Assembly (NCBI GenBank): GCA_025991245.1
Contig: BQMJ01000075.1
Span: 1 to 64,000, forward strand
Direction of reading: 5' to 3'
From: Galdieria partita
Lineage: Eukaryota > Rhodophyta > Bangiophyceae > Galdieriales > Galdieriaceae
Length of the DNA stretch: 64,000 nt
The notes beneath the pieces are model-generated. The model saw only the letters and a list, made by a program, of their open reading frames with translations, searched no databases and had not been told where the DNA came from. The position numbers were made by a program, and so were the translations under genes. Shown in pieces: positions 21,652-34,386 of the stretch (within the stretch, counting starts at the first letter, position 1; every line of letters begins with the position of its first letter).

Positions 21652-22058
21652 AAGAAGAAGAACTTTCCGCAGTTTTTTTGAACGTGGAATAAAATTAGAT
21701 CAACTGTTAGATCTGAACATGGAGCAGTTAAAGGAACTATTCAAATGTACAGTTTGACGAAAACGGAATGGAGGAATGGAAATCTCAAATACAAAACTTT
21801 ATTGAAAAAAATGGCGACAAAGGTCAGACTCTGCTACTCTTGTTCAGATTGGTCTTACTAAAGGAAGCGCCTGAACATGAAAAGCAGAGGCGGTGAAGAC
21901 TTCGTGATATATAGTTCGTCCAGACATGATTGGAACTGTTGTTGGAGTTTAAAATTCGCAATCAATTCTGAAATGATGGGTCACTACTTGAAGAGTTTTC
22001 AACTGGTCGACCTGGTATGGGTGCTACACATTCTTCTCGTTTCATTCCACTGAAATCA
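21652..22058 (+). pseudogene. RPS15: RPS15 (uS19) ribosomal protein pseudogene
   Basis: Fragments of cytosolic ribosomal protein uS19 appear in the right order but in different frames. R-R-T-F-R-S-F-F-E-R-G with L-D-Q-L-L-D-L and E-Q-L-K-E-L-F lies near the start, A-P-E-H-E-K and E-A-V-K-T are in the middle, and G-R-P-G-M-G-A-T-H-S-S-R-F-I-P-L-K is at the extreme C-terminus (22009-22056). In-frame stops and frame shifts separate the fragments, and no GT-AG introns account for them. The translated pieces match the uS19 family from memory, with the C-terminal piece unmistakable. It ends 5 bp before the 3' end of the convergent beta-galactosidase gene. A functional RPS15 must lie elsewhere. Confidence 0.85.
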
Positions 22059-22062
22059 AAAA

Positions 22063-25000
22063 TTATACTGTAAACTGATAAATAACAAAAGGCTGAAGAT
22101 CATTCGTTGACTCCAACTCTTCATTTTGCCAATTTCCGGTTTTGTTATCGACAAAATAAGGAGTGATTCGAATTCCCACTTGAGCATTTTCATGTTCTGT
22201 ATAATACATAACTGTCAAAACGTTTTCTTCATCCTTTCGTAGCAATCCACATGGAATATAGAAAACCGTCTGAGGACCCACTTTTGCTACATAACGAGCA
22301 ATTTGGAGCTGATTGATCCAAGCGAAACAATGCGCATTTCCACTAAGACAGAGCGCAAATGGCATGTGCAAACAACCATCGCAACTTGTCAATATTTCTG
22401 GTAATCGAAACTTTCCTCTCCAGCAACCAATTCCTGCACTACTGTGAACGTGAAATAGGAAACTAGAGTTGTCCAATTTCAAAACAACATTGGACAAATG
22501 ACTCGATGAGTGAAATGTTTCACTCGATGAGGCCATCGTCATTTCTTGGTAAAACATGTGAGTTGTTTCATCTTCCATTCCCGAGTCTTCTCTATGGTGA
22601 CGAAAAGGATTGTTTCCAACACTTTGTCCAACAAACTTGTCTTCCAAAGGTATACCAACTGTATTAAATGGATCTTCCAATTCTGAAACATTTCTCCCAC
22701 TCATGTACCAAGCTACCTCTTCTACAGGAATTCCATGGAAACTTGCCGATAAAAGACCACGAGGATTCCTCACATCGTTCACCACGAATGGCTGTCTCCC
22801 TTGACCAAAGTTATGGATCAATACTATCACTTGTTGTTGTACATTTTCAAAGGAACCGTTCTCATTCTTCTTTAAATACAAAGTCAAGTCATAATTCATG
22901 CTGCCTGAATAAGAAACGTCCCAAAAATTGACAGCACCAGGACCAACAATATGATGACTGTATGTAAGATGAGAACCCACACACTTGCCATTGCACCAAA
23001 CCACAGCCAAGTGGCGACAATTCAGTTTCAAAATCAACTCATTCTTTAACCACAATCGACGTCTTATACGAAAATTGCATCGATACAAGGAATGTCCATG
23101 AGTAAATAAATGATCGAGTGGATTTCTTTCCGTAGCATAGTTGATTGGTTTCCAAGGAATCATATTCCAGTCTAATTGAGATGATTGCCATGGACTAGTC
23201 CATCTAACTGAACATGTCGATAAAGAAGATAAAACATGCAACTTGTCTGATAGAGGACATACAAAGCAATAAGGAATGAGTTGTTCCACCAAAGACATCG
23301 GATAAAACATGGCAGGGCATTCACCTTGGCGTATGTAATATACATTTGTATGAGAACAATCACATGAAATCTCCAATTGACCTTTTTTGTCAAAATAGAG
23401 ACAATATGCACCCCACGCTATTCCTTCAGGAATCCCGCTTGTCTCGTCTTGACTAGACCAAATCTCGTTTTCTTGTTCTATCCAGTTACAAGTAACGGTG
23501 GACGCATCGACAGCATTCAAACAAACGAATCTTGCGTGTTCTTGAGCCACGGCTGTTCCTCCTTGCTCATTTTCACGACGGGTAGCAAGCAATATGAAAC
23601 AAGGTTTCCATACAGACAAATGATAAACTTGTCCTCTCACCTCTTCTCTACGAATAAGACTTGCACATTCTTCTCTCGAATGATCGTCGTTGACAAACAT
23701 TCCATTTCTAAAAGCCCCAAATGACAATTCTTCTGCAGGAATATTTGTCAAATCAGAAGTCTCATCGCCTTGAATATTTGGATCACAAGTACCAGAATGC
23801 TGTCCGTCCAGACTGCACCACTTGAGTATCAACGGTACTCGAGAACGTAATGCGATTCTTCCCACTTCTGCTTCCTTTAAAGATAATACCCACAGCTCTG
23901 CTCCTATATGTTTCATTCGTACAATTATTTGAATACCTGAGATATGAAGAACGACATGATCACTCAATGGAATATCACATGGCACCAACATCACTTGACG
24001 AGGTTCAAGACTACACGTAACTGCAACTCCTTCCAAAGCCAAAGTAAATTTGGACACCGACGAAAAATTTCTTAGGAAAGCTATTCGAGGATAACAACGC
24101 TCATTTCCGTGAGCACTTACACTTTTTCCTATCCAACGAGTACAAATAACAACATTGGATAACGAACATTGAACACTATTTTCGTCAGAACGAGGTAATC
24201 GTTCCGTTTCTGTCAAACCGAAATACGCAAAAGTTCGGAAAAAGAGATTCACTGCAGCCACTTTTCTTGCTTTGTTAGTAATGAAGCCATATTCACGAAT
24301 ACTTGCTGCGTAATCATAGGAAGTATAAACTTCGGTATCTCCCAAACAACCATAATTGGTTCCACCATAAAACATATAAATGTTGATCATTGTAATACCT
24401 TGTGCAAGTAACGAAACTAAAACATCCGAAGTGTGATCTTCACCAAAAAATGTAAACATATCGTCATAAGTTCTTCTTCTACCCCATTGATTGTACCAAC
24501 CACCTTGAGCCTCACAGACTATTACTGGACCTGATGTTGCAGCTCCTCCAAACTGGGTGGTGGTCCTTTCGAGTTTATCAAAGGCGTGAGCAAAGCGATG
24601 TTTCTTCCAATTTGCATTTCGAAAAGGAATGAAAGTTGCGTCGTGACTCAAACCATTGCCATTGGACAGTCGAACGACCGATAAAATGTCTTTTATATCC
24701 AATTCAAACAAAGAGCCTTCTCTTTGGTCTCCATTATCAGGTGGCCATGTAACATACAAATCCATTCCATATAAATCTACACGATAGGAACGACGTGAAG
24801 AAGAAATCAACCCTAAACTCCACCAAATACGATTTCTCTTTCCTCGAGTCCAAGAACCATCAGGCATAGCATCGTTATGAATGATGGGTGAATGGACACC
24901 CATTTCTCGAGCCAATTCTGCTAAGCTACGAAGTTCCTTATCCAAACCGATACGAAAGAAAGCCAACCATTGCATCAATTCATTTTCTATCTATAATTAT

Positions 25001-25688
25001 ACAAATCCACATGAATGATGACTTTTACAATCTACTTTGACATACTTACCTGCAAAGCAATCACACAACCTCGTGGATGAGTAGCACGTTCATGCGAAAT
25101 AAGAATCGGTAGAAACTGTGCATACCACTCTTTACAATACTCAAAAAACTGCTGATCCCACTTTTTGATAAATTCTCTCGCAATATGTCGTATTCTAATT
25201 TCTCTTTTGGCGACAAGCCAAGTAGGAAACCCACCACACTGTGTTTCTGCACAAATGTAAGGTCCAGGCGCTGCAATAACAAACAGATGCAACTCTTCAC
25301 ACAATTGCAAAAGGTATTCTATATCTCTATTGCCTTGGAAATCATAAACACCTTGGCGAGGCGAGTGAAATCCCCAATGGAAGTATATTCGGACACAATT
25401 GAAGCCTAAAGCACGGTACAGTTTCAAAATATACTTCCAACGACTCCTATCTGGAATTCTCCAATAATGAAACTCTGCAGAGAGTATTGGAATGGGCTTT
25501 CCTTCAATGAGCAAACAACGACGAGTCCAAGATAAGTGTGAAGAATAAGTCTCCTTTCTAAAAGCCGAGGGTTCATGATTGGTGGAAGTTCTTTCTTTGG
25601 CACAAAAAAGTTGGCCAACAGCAGAAGACGACTGTGTAAAGGAAGAAGAGTTTTCTGTCATCTTTGGGTTCCAAGAGTGTTGAACCAT
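22063..25688 (-). CDS. Glycoside hydrolase family 35 beta-galactosidase
   Basis: Two exons (25688-25050 and 24990-22063) joined by a 59-nt GT-AG intron give about 1188 residues. GH35 enzymes release terminal beta-galactose with retention. Landmarks are S-A-E-F-H-Y-W and G-P-Y-I-C-A-E-T early on, then Q-I-E-N-E, whose first glutamate is the expected acid/base and where the intron falls exactly between Q and I. V-C-E-A-Q-G-G-W-Y holds the expected nucleophile glutamate, and Y-M-F-Y-G-G-T-N-Y-G plus T-S-Y-D-Y-A-A follow. The long C-terminal part should hold the beta-sandwich domains and is longer than in many plant members. The N-terminus is uncertain: I chose the first ATG in the open frame, but an upstream exon with a signal peptide is possible, since a TTTGCAG acceptor-like word lies just before 25730. 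Confidence 0.9.
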
Positions 25689-26019
25689 TTTCCTCAACGC
25701 CCTTCCAAAACAATGGAAACCCACATCATCCTGCAAAATTCTAAAGTTGATGGAAAAGTTGTTTGTTACATATCAGAATTTTTCTTCTTTGACGATTGCC
25801 AATCAAACAAAAACTAAAACAATAAATGTCTTTTGATCATACAACAAGAGATAAAAGACGAGAGATTAAACAATCTGTCAAATACATTTCAGTATATGCA
25901 AAAGGAAAACAAATCGATCGGATTTTATTTTCTTTACACTTTCATAGAAACGATACAATGTCGAAAAATGCCAAACATATTGTTAAGAGTTATTATTTTA
26001 TGTAACAACAAAACACGCA

Positions 26020-27552
26020 TTAGTCTACTTTATTCAAAGAAAGCGACGCTAATTTCTTCAGTGATTGCCAACATTCTATATAGTGTACATCCAAGTGCTT
26101 TGGATCTAAAGCCCAATCTGTCAACTTGAGCACGCGACTGGTTTCAAACATAAACGCCAGACTTTCTTCACCAATACGTGAAGGACTCAACTCCATGTGA
26201 CTTGCCTTTTCAAATGTAGTGGCATCTGGTCCATGTGCTGACATCATACTATGTAGTGAAGCTCCTCCTGGAACAAATCCTTCTGCTTTGGCATCATAAA
26301 TTCCACGAATCAAACCCTTCAAAATACAAACGTTTCAACTCATTACAACAGTGGAATTCTATTCCTTACCATATATTCTGTCATACAATTTCTATGAAAA
26401 TACGGTGGTCGAAATGTATGCTCTTGTGTCATCCAACGAGGAGGAAATATTACAAAATCTACCACTGCTAACCCTGGTACGCTACTTTTGCACGTCAAAA
26501 CAGTAAATATAGAAGGATCCATGTGATCATAGAGTACGCTGTTAACCGGACAAAAACGGCTCAAGTCATATATAAATGGTGCGTAATTGCCATGCCAACC
26601 CACAACATCAAAAGGAGAATGATCCAATGAAAAGCGAAACAATTGACCACCGTACTTTTGGATAACTGTAAATGGCACTTCTTTCTCTTCATAATAGGCA
26701 ACTGGATAATGAAAGTCCCTTGGTGCAGCTAAGCCATTGGAACCAATCAGTCCAAGATCAGGCAACTCAAAATGACCAGTGTACACCTATCCAACAATAT
26801 CATCAAGTATTAGAACAGTGCTAAGTGAAGTACCTCACAGATATATCCACGAGCTTTCTCATCCAAAAGTTCAACTCGAAACTTCACTCCACGGGGTATC
26901 ACAGCTATATGTCCAGGATGTAAAGGCAAAAGGCCAAGTTCGGTTTGAACTCGGAGGCCTCCTTCTTGGGGAACAATCAACCAATCACCATCCGAATTGA
27001 AGAAACACTTGTTTTCCATACTAGAGTTGGCAACATACAAATGAACTGCAACACCTGAAGCACAATAACGAGGTCAATTGGAAACTCAAAAAGCTAAAAG
27101 TCTTACCATCTCTACTGGTAGGATCACCTTGAGTCCCAACAGTTACCAAACCTTGAATAAAATCGGTCGATTTCTCAAACAATGAATAGTCCAAAGGTTT
27201 CCATCGTAGTCGTTCAGGGGTTAGGTTCGTTCCCTCTGTAAGAAAAGGAGCTTCTTCAGGTGCTGCCACAACTTTTCCGTGCTTTACACTTGGCAGAATG
27301 CGATAAAGCCAAGTTCTCAGATTCTTCTCTATACATCCACACACAAGAAATGAGAAAAAAGTACAAGAACTGCTCACTTGATATACCTCGAGGCATTGTA
27401 AAAGCACTTCCAGAGAGTTGTTCTGCATATAACCCAAAGGGACACTTCTGGGGATTATTTTGACCTTTAGGTATGGCTCCAACAATAGCTTCTGTTTCAA
27501 AATAACTTCCATATCCTGAAAGCAGTGGTATGGTGGAAGTTGGTTTCTCCAT
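26020..27552 (-). CDS. HGD: Homogentisate 1,2-dioxygenase
   Basis: Five exons (27552-27387, 27328-27107, 27054-26834, 26786-26370, 26316-26020) with introns of 47-58 nt give 440 residues, against about 445 in animals. The enzyme opens the ring of homogentisate to maleylacetoacetate in tyrosine catabolism, using Fe(II). Family blocks are seen throughout: G-Q-N-N-P-Q and [12 protein letters not shown] near the N-terminus, [37 protein letters not shown], and D-F-V-I-F-P-P-R-W with [11 protein letters not shown] (iron-ligand region). H-G-P-D-A near the end completes the set. The start ATG lies 71 bp downstream of the DMXL stop on the same strand. No organelle targeting peptide is evident. Confidence 0.95.
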
Positions 27553-27623
27553 TGACTGCCGACGACTCAAGCAAAAAGAAACTCCAATCTCAAAAATTTC
27601 AAAAACGATGATTGGCCATTTCC

Positions 27624-30600
27624 TCAAGACGGTCCCTTGGACAATTCCGACCAGCCCTTTCCCCAAAGCCTTAAACTGCCATCTGCACAACCAACCAACA
27701 GACAAGTATCCGTCAAACAGCTGGTCAATATACCACGATGAGTCAAAGAAGAAGTTCTCCAAGGATTCCATTCGGTCAGCGCGAGAGATGATTTTCGTTG
27801 CATTACTTGAATTGTGTCCAAACATTTCATCGTTCTTGGACAATGAATAAAGAAAAGTAGCCATAAGGAATATATTTGACATACCTACTATCCCATAATT
27901 TTCCTTCTCCATAACTACAACCACTAAATATAGCCCTTCCTCTGTTTGTTTCAATGCCAAGAGTCTGAATTTCGCCACGATGAACAGAAGCCAACTCTGC
28001 CACACAATGACGCATTCGAACATCCACGATAGAGATAGAACCATCCAAACCGCCAGTAACTAATTTGGTTCGATCTTCTAATATTAAAAGGCAACGACCT
28101 GTCCAAAATGACAAACTGAACAGCTGTATCAAGAGATAATCTTACTTTCTTTTCCATGATTGACCTTGCAAGTCCACTCAGGTCGCACATCATAATGAGG
28201 AGACCGAATATCATATATTCGTAAGGAGCTACCTGAAGCAATAGGTCCCTGTGGAGAGCCAACTACTCCAATCAAATTTCTATCATCCAGAAAAATGGCT
28301 TGTGAAGCTCGCCGCTTTCCAAATGCTTCTATAACTACAAGTCATAGATCAGCACCTCAGTACAAATGATTCTTTGTCTGCAATAATCTATATCACAGAC
28401 AAAGAATATTCAATAAGAATATCTTACTTATGGGTGATGCAATTGTACTTCTACCCACTGCTAAAAAAGGTTCATCCCAAATAACGAGTTGACCAGTAGC
28501 ATGACATGCAAGTAGACGTTCACCAAAGGAGGAGAATGCTAAGGATGATACTCGACCAACATTGGGCACCTTCCACTGTCCTAAACAAGCGGCTTCTCCA
28601 AAGTTCCATAATTTTATAGAGCCCTCCATGTGTCCTGACGCATATTTCGGACGAACTGGATCTGCCGTCACACATGCCACCTGATCTGCATGCTTCCAAA
28701 TTCCTTCAGGAATCCTATGTTTCGTTTCACTTGCATCCTTCCAAGTAAAAGTGGAAGCACTCGAAGAACGATGAAAAGATGGCTTAACAGACACTTGTTG
28801 TAGTTTGGAATAGGGAATAGATATATCCACCAAACCTGCCAATGTTGCAACAGCTATCCAACAAGGATCATCACATGACAAACACAAAGAGCGAACTGCT
28901 TCATCTTTGTCTCCTTTAAACACACAAACAGAATTATATTTACTAAATATATGTGGATAAGACTCTCTATCCAAATCTTCTTCCATGAATACTCCATAAC
29001 ATCGATTGGAAATCATTGCCTAGGTGATAGTTTATGAAAAGATGATTTATAATACCTTTTCAGTGAATATGGCTAGTGCTTACCCTTTCCAGAATTACCT
29101 GTCTGATACCTTCCAAAACCAACCATCCTTCTTCCAACAGTCTTCTACATGCAGTATCTCTGTGATACAGAACAGACCAAAGTTGATACAGACTATCCTG
29201 TCTAATGAGTGAAGACTGACTGTATGTTGAAAGAGGATGTCTTCTTTGAGACCAATCCCTGTAAAAGCCTTCCAATATGGATTGTGTCTTGCATTCTACA
29301 TCTACAACTTCATTTTCCTCAGCTTCATTCATATTGTGTAGTAAAAACAAACGCCATTGTCTTAATATAAACATACATATCGCTTGCTTAAGTAAATAAA
29401 GAATTGCTTGTCGCTTCACATCATTTTCCATAGATGTCTTGAAAGATGAGAAACTTGGTAGCCAACTGTATTCTTCGTTTGTCAAAAGAGAATTGCTGGC
29501 ATCCAAATCTTGTCTCAAAGTATGACTACTTACTACCTTTCGCAACCCTCGGCTATTCAAATTACCCTCTACCTTTGCCAGCTTTCTATTTCTTGTAAAT
29601 CCTAAACTCGGAGAGTTAAACAACAAGTTCAACACTGCTTCAACAGGAAATGTTTCCTCTTCCATGATAGATAAAATATCCATCATCCAATGACAATAAT
29701 GATAAATAGCTTGAGTTGCTTTCCATAAGTTAAAATCAAAGTAAAGATGGTTCAATGGCTCTAAAGACTCCATAGTATTTGAAATAAAGCCAAACAAGGC
29801 AGGATTGGATAAAAATCTTCCCAAAGCCAAGCCTTCAATACACAATATCACTAGCTTTCTCAAAACATTATTCCAGGACAGTAGCCATTTGCACCACCAA
29901 TCTCGTTTCCATACACTGTCTATACAAACTTCCAAACCAATCCATTCTCTTTCACGCCATAAAAAGGACAATAATCGAAGTGGTTTTGGTATATTCTCCA
30001 TACTATCCCATTGACCAACTTCACTGCGTATCCAAATCAGTGGAAAATAGGAAGGTCGATGAAACCATAAAGGCAACATTTGCCATAGGTCATAGCAAAC
30101 GCTCTTGTATTCTTTGAACTCTTCTGATGTCAATTCTGCCAAACCAGAAACAAAATTATACCACAACTCTAAACGCTTTTCATCATCAAGGAGAGTTTCC
30201 AATGAAATACCTGTCATTTTAGTGAAAGAGTAGAGGCAACCCAAGCTACATATAGGATCATATGAAAACCAATGTTCACCATATTCCTTCAATAAACATG
30301 GATAAATCAGCTGTTGTTTGCATTCGGATTGAAATATGTTATTTTTCTGGAAACATATAAAGCAAACTTGTAGAAGCATCCACGATGTCATCCAAGAAGA
30401 TGGGCCTAAATCAACGTTCGCAATATTTTGAAGAAATTCAGAAACTTGTGCAGTAGAATGCAGCATTAAAGGAGCTTTTACTGTAAAATTACAGTGATGA
30501 CTTTCAATCGTCCTCAAGTCCAAGGTCCCAGTTTGAAGAGCCATCCAAGTCTCCAAAAGTAGAATTTCGTCCCCTTTGAATATATCGTTAGATTGGAGCA

Positions 30601-33600
30601 ACTCTAGTATCTGGGACCTTTGATCATTCTCTTCCCAATCAAGCAACAATCGACTAGCAACTAGAAACAATGATACGTCATGCAATCTGAATAACAGCAA
30701 CTTGAGTCCCTCAAGTCTCTCTCCTGCTAGGATGAATAAGGCACTGGCTAATTCTATTTGATGTCTCGATAGTGCTACATAAGCATTCTTCTTAGCCTTT
30801 ACTTGCATGTCGGAACTGTCAAAGTCGCCAGAAAAAAATTCCCAAAAGCGTTTCATTCCTTTCACTTTGAACAACATAGCTAAAGATTTCGTTCTACCTA
30901 AAAATACATACCTACGAAATTTTCATGAGGAGAAAGTACCTCAATCTGAAGCACATACCATAGACAAGTATCCATAGGATTTTGTCGTTGCTGAAATGAA
31001 GCCTTGGCACAAGTATCGACCATATGAATAAGGTCTTCTCGTCGACGAACCCAATAACCAACTCCATAATAACGATAGAAATACCACAAACAGTCAAAAC
31101 GTTGTCCATGTGCATAAGCATCATAACAAGTTGTCCATTCTTCTGATTGAAACAATATCTCGAATAGCAACTTGTCACAGTCGGAAGCACAAGCCAATAA
31201 AACAATAGACAAAGGAAGTGTCGAACATTCTGGAACTTTGTAATACCAAGCCTTTGAAATCATCAAAAATTTTAAAGCCATAGTATCCAACGGCAATTCT
31301 CTACTCCAAAGAAACCAATAGCAAGATAACCAACGCTTCCATTTCATTTTCCAATGATGATTCATCAAGATGTCATCACTTTCATCTTTCGCCAAATACG
31401 AAAGAGCTTCCTGGAAATATTCTTTAGCCGACTTTGTATCTGACAAACCACTATATCCATATTCTACAGAAGTTGTAAAGGAATTGCTTTCTCGGCCCGA
31501 TTGGAAATAATGACAAAGCTGCCTAGTCCAGTAGAACGATTGAAACAGTTTTTGAACTCGACTACTTTGTTGACCTTTGTAGATGGCCGTGGAAAACATG
31601 TTGTCTATTGAAAATATCACAGAATGAAGATAAAACAAGACGCAATCCCATTGATAAAATAAACAAAGACAAAATAGCATTGAATCAGGATTCAACCAGT
31701 CCAAGAACCGAACAAGATTCTGTTCCGTGTAAAGGAAAAGTTGGTGATTACGGTATTCTAACCAGTAATCTTGCTCTCCTATTGTCTGGATAGATAGCTC
31801 ATGGATTCCTCTATTCTTCAGTTTCTCTTTTCCATTGCATAAAGATACATCAGAAATTGCATAACGATAACTAATGAAATGACTTGTTTTCTCCAGCCAT
31901 AATTCCCAACATAAATACCAACAAGCGTCCTTCCTATCTCTCATCCATCTAAAACTTCTCAATTGCATTTCCTTTTCTGCAATGATGTCATCGGAAGTAT
32001 AAAATGGAATCCACTGTCCATAGGGATGGTCACCTAATCTTATCCATGTTCGATGTCTATTGTTGCTATAGAGAATGGCTAATAGATTGCCCAAACTATT
32101 CAATGTCATGTCCTTAACGCAACTACCATCTTCAGGTTCCAACGAAAACCTCCATACCAACGTCCAATCATTCAACATGAATTCCTTCCTATATATCTTC
32201 AAATCGTACTTCCTTACGAGATACAAATAAAGGTAACCATCTCTTTCTGTTCCCAAAGCACAAGTACAATCCTTTTCAAATACTTCCCATTCAAACATGT
32301 TAGAAACAGTTTCTTGAACTGAGATCTTCCAACAATAAACACAATCAGCCACAAATACCCATACTTGTAATACATCTCTTCCTTCCTCATAATACCAGTA
32401 ACTATGTAGAATGACGAGATTCTTGTTCCATAAAATATCATAAACATCCTTATAAAAAGTGACAATAGAGCCTTTTCTCTGATGAAAGGATAACCTAAAC
32501 AAACATATTTGGGGAGGAAATGTGTCAATAGCTACTAAAAGTTGCTCGGCAGCACTCAATAACTTTCTATCATTACCAAAATAAAATGAAGATACTAAAC
32601 AACATGCCTTATATCCAAGTAATCGGGCAAAAGGTACAATCTTGCCAACATGACTGCTTGCTCCCTTCCATATCCAATGCTCATAAGGAGAATAGCTTGT
32701 CGATAAGACCCAAAACCTTGGAAAATCTCCCATTTGGAGTATAGGAATTTGTGACTTCATTTTAGAGCTTTGAATGTGTTCAATATTTCCAACATGTCCA
32801 AAACTTATTCCAAGAGGAGCTTGACTTTGAACCACATCAGCAGAGTCAGATACTTGAATGCTACTATACTGATAACCAAACATATAACATCTTGATCGAT
32901 AGCAAGTAACAGAGTCAATAAAAGAAGGTGGTGATGAAGGAAACCTTAAACGAAGGGCTCTTTCATAAACAAGCTCCGGTTCTAACGGCAAGTTTGTTTG
33001 ATAGACATCCAAAGCCTTTGACTTTGATTCCATCGGTAATAAATGCCATTTGTGCTCCAAAATACTGTCATCTTTCAAGGCTTCTAATCTTGCAAACCCA
33101 ACAAACGGAAGATCATCTAAACCTCTAACTCTCCATAAATGCGAACGACTACCTACTGTTCGAATGACAAAATGTGTGGTTCGAGATAGCTTGAAACCTA
33201 ACCAATCTCTTACTATAATGGACCATAGGGGATTCATAACAGCCTCTTCTACTTGACAATAGTAATCTTTCCAAGATAAAAAGCCTGCAGTGGAAATATT
33301 TTTGTTACCAGCTACATGAGGTGCTCTTAAAACTTGTTTCATCCAGTGACAACCACCCGACCTTCTACTATGTGCTATCTTTGACCAAATACGAAATGTT
33401 CCATCTCCATCTACTGTAAGGAGAGCATTTCGACCCATTCCAAACGATTTCCACTCTAAATGTTGAATACCACTATCACCTACTTCCAATTCGGATGGAC
33501 CAAATGTTTCAAAAGACTCAGACGATATATCAGGCAAAAGACTATTCATGGAAGAGGAAAAACTACTTGTCGAATGACGCCGACTTTTCCAATTACGAGG

Positions 33601-34360
33601 CGACTTGGGCATCTCAGACTGGTTTCTAAGTATTTCAATAATACTATCAATACGCCATACTCTTATTTTCCTACTCTTCCAACCTGAAACTGCAAAGAAC
33701 TTCCCATCTGGAGACAACGTTCCGTGGTATGCTACTACTCCTAACTGATCCGCACTCCTACTCAGTAAAACTTCAGCAGAAGAGGACTGAAACTTCTCCA
33801 AGATTTCACTTTCTTTTGAGGACCAGTCAGCCTTCCAAGAATCTTCTACGCTCCATTGCCAAATAACCAATCCTCTACCAAAAGCAGCCAGTCTTTTGCC
33901 ATTCCAACTCCAACTAAGTTGCTTAATCGATGCCAACATTTCATTATTTCCAGTACTTGATATAAAACTCAGTGAATACTGCAACTCCCATATCCATCTC
34001 TCGTTGTTTTTGTGTAAAACCAACACAGTTCCTTCTTCCAAGGCTACAGCAATCTATTCCAGTTGTAAGATTTACTAAAAAAAATAAAATACTGATACCT
34101 GAAGAGTGGAATGACAGACTGCTAAGCAAACAATAGTCGAAGGACAACGATATGTTGGAATCATGCAGTCTCGACTTCTCAAGTTGACGAAAATCAAATG
34201 TTTCCAGGAGGCATAAACCTAAATTAATAGTTATTAACATGTTGACAAGTGACATCAAAACAGAAACTACCAGAAAGGGTTCAAAGTGGCAATAGAATAG
34301 CTCATATCCGTTTCTTTCCAAAGTTGCTTTGGAAGCAATCAAACGGGCTGATAGGGACAT
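27624..34360 (-). CDS. DMXL: Rabconnectin-3 alpha / Rav1 (DmX-like) V-ATPase assembly factor
   Basis: Eight exons (34360-34271, 34218-34099, 34053-30912, 30879-29084, 29019-28428, 28334-28146, 28098-27885, 27834-27624) sum to 2117 residues in a single frame. The N-terminal ~400 residues are WD40-like (T-L-S-P-D-G-K-F-F-A-V-S-G). Near residue 1060 lies the Rav1 C-domain hallmark, G-Y-W-V-R-R-R-E-D-L followed by N-P-M-D-T-C-L-W-Y-V-L, continuing into K-N-A-Y-V-A-L-S-R-H-Q. The last ~400 residues are a second WD40 block (A-S-G-H-M-E-G-S-I-K-L-W). Rav1/DMXL proteins drive reassembly of the vacuolar proton pump. Exon 3 to 4 uses a 32-nt intron. The size is between yeast Rav1 (~1360) and human DMXL2 (~3040). 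The start codon is 26 bp from that of THOC1. Confidence 0.92.
28369..28407 (-). repeat. 12-bp perfect hairpin inside a DMXL intron
   Basis: ATTCTTTGTCTG at 28369-28380 and its exact reverse complement at 28396-28407, with a 15-nt loop, lie in the intron 28427-28335. At 93 nt this is the longest intron of the gene. Folding would bring the donor and acceptor closer to the usual ~50-nt distance. Confidence 0.65.
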
Positions 34361-34386
34361 CCAAAATCAATAATTTGTGTTTGAAA
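34361..34386. promoter_or_regulatory. 26-bp divergent spacer between DMXL and THOC1 start codons
   Basis: Only 26 bases separate the two start codons (ATG of DMXL at 34360-34358 on the - strand, ATG of THOC1 at 34387). Both starts are the first that fit the family N-termini. Transcription start sites must therefore lie inside the opposite gene, or the two genes share core promoter DNA. No TATA-like word is present in the spacer. Confidence 0.6.

Noticed and set aside
23377-23724. 115-codon + strand frame within GH35
   Set aside because: Antisense shadow of a well-supported gene.
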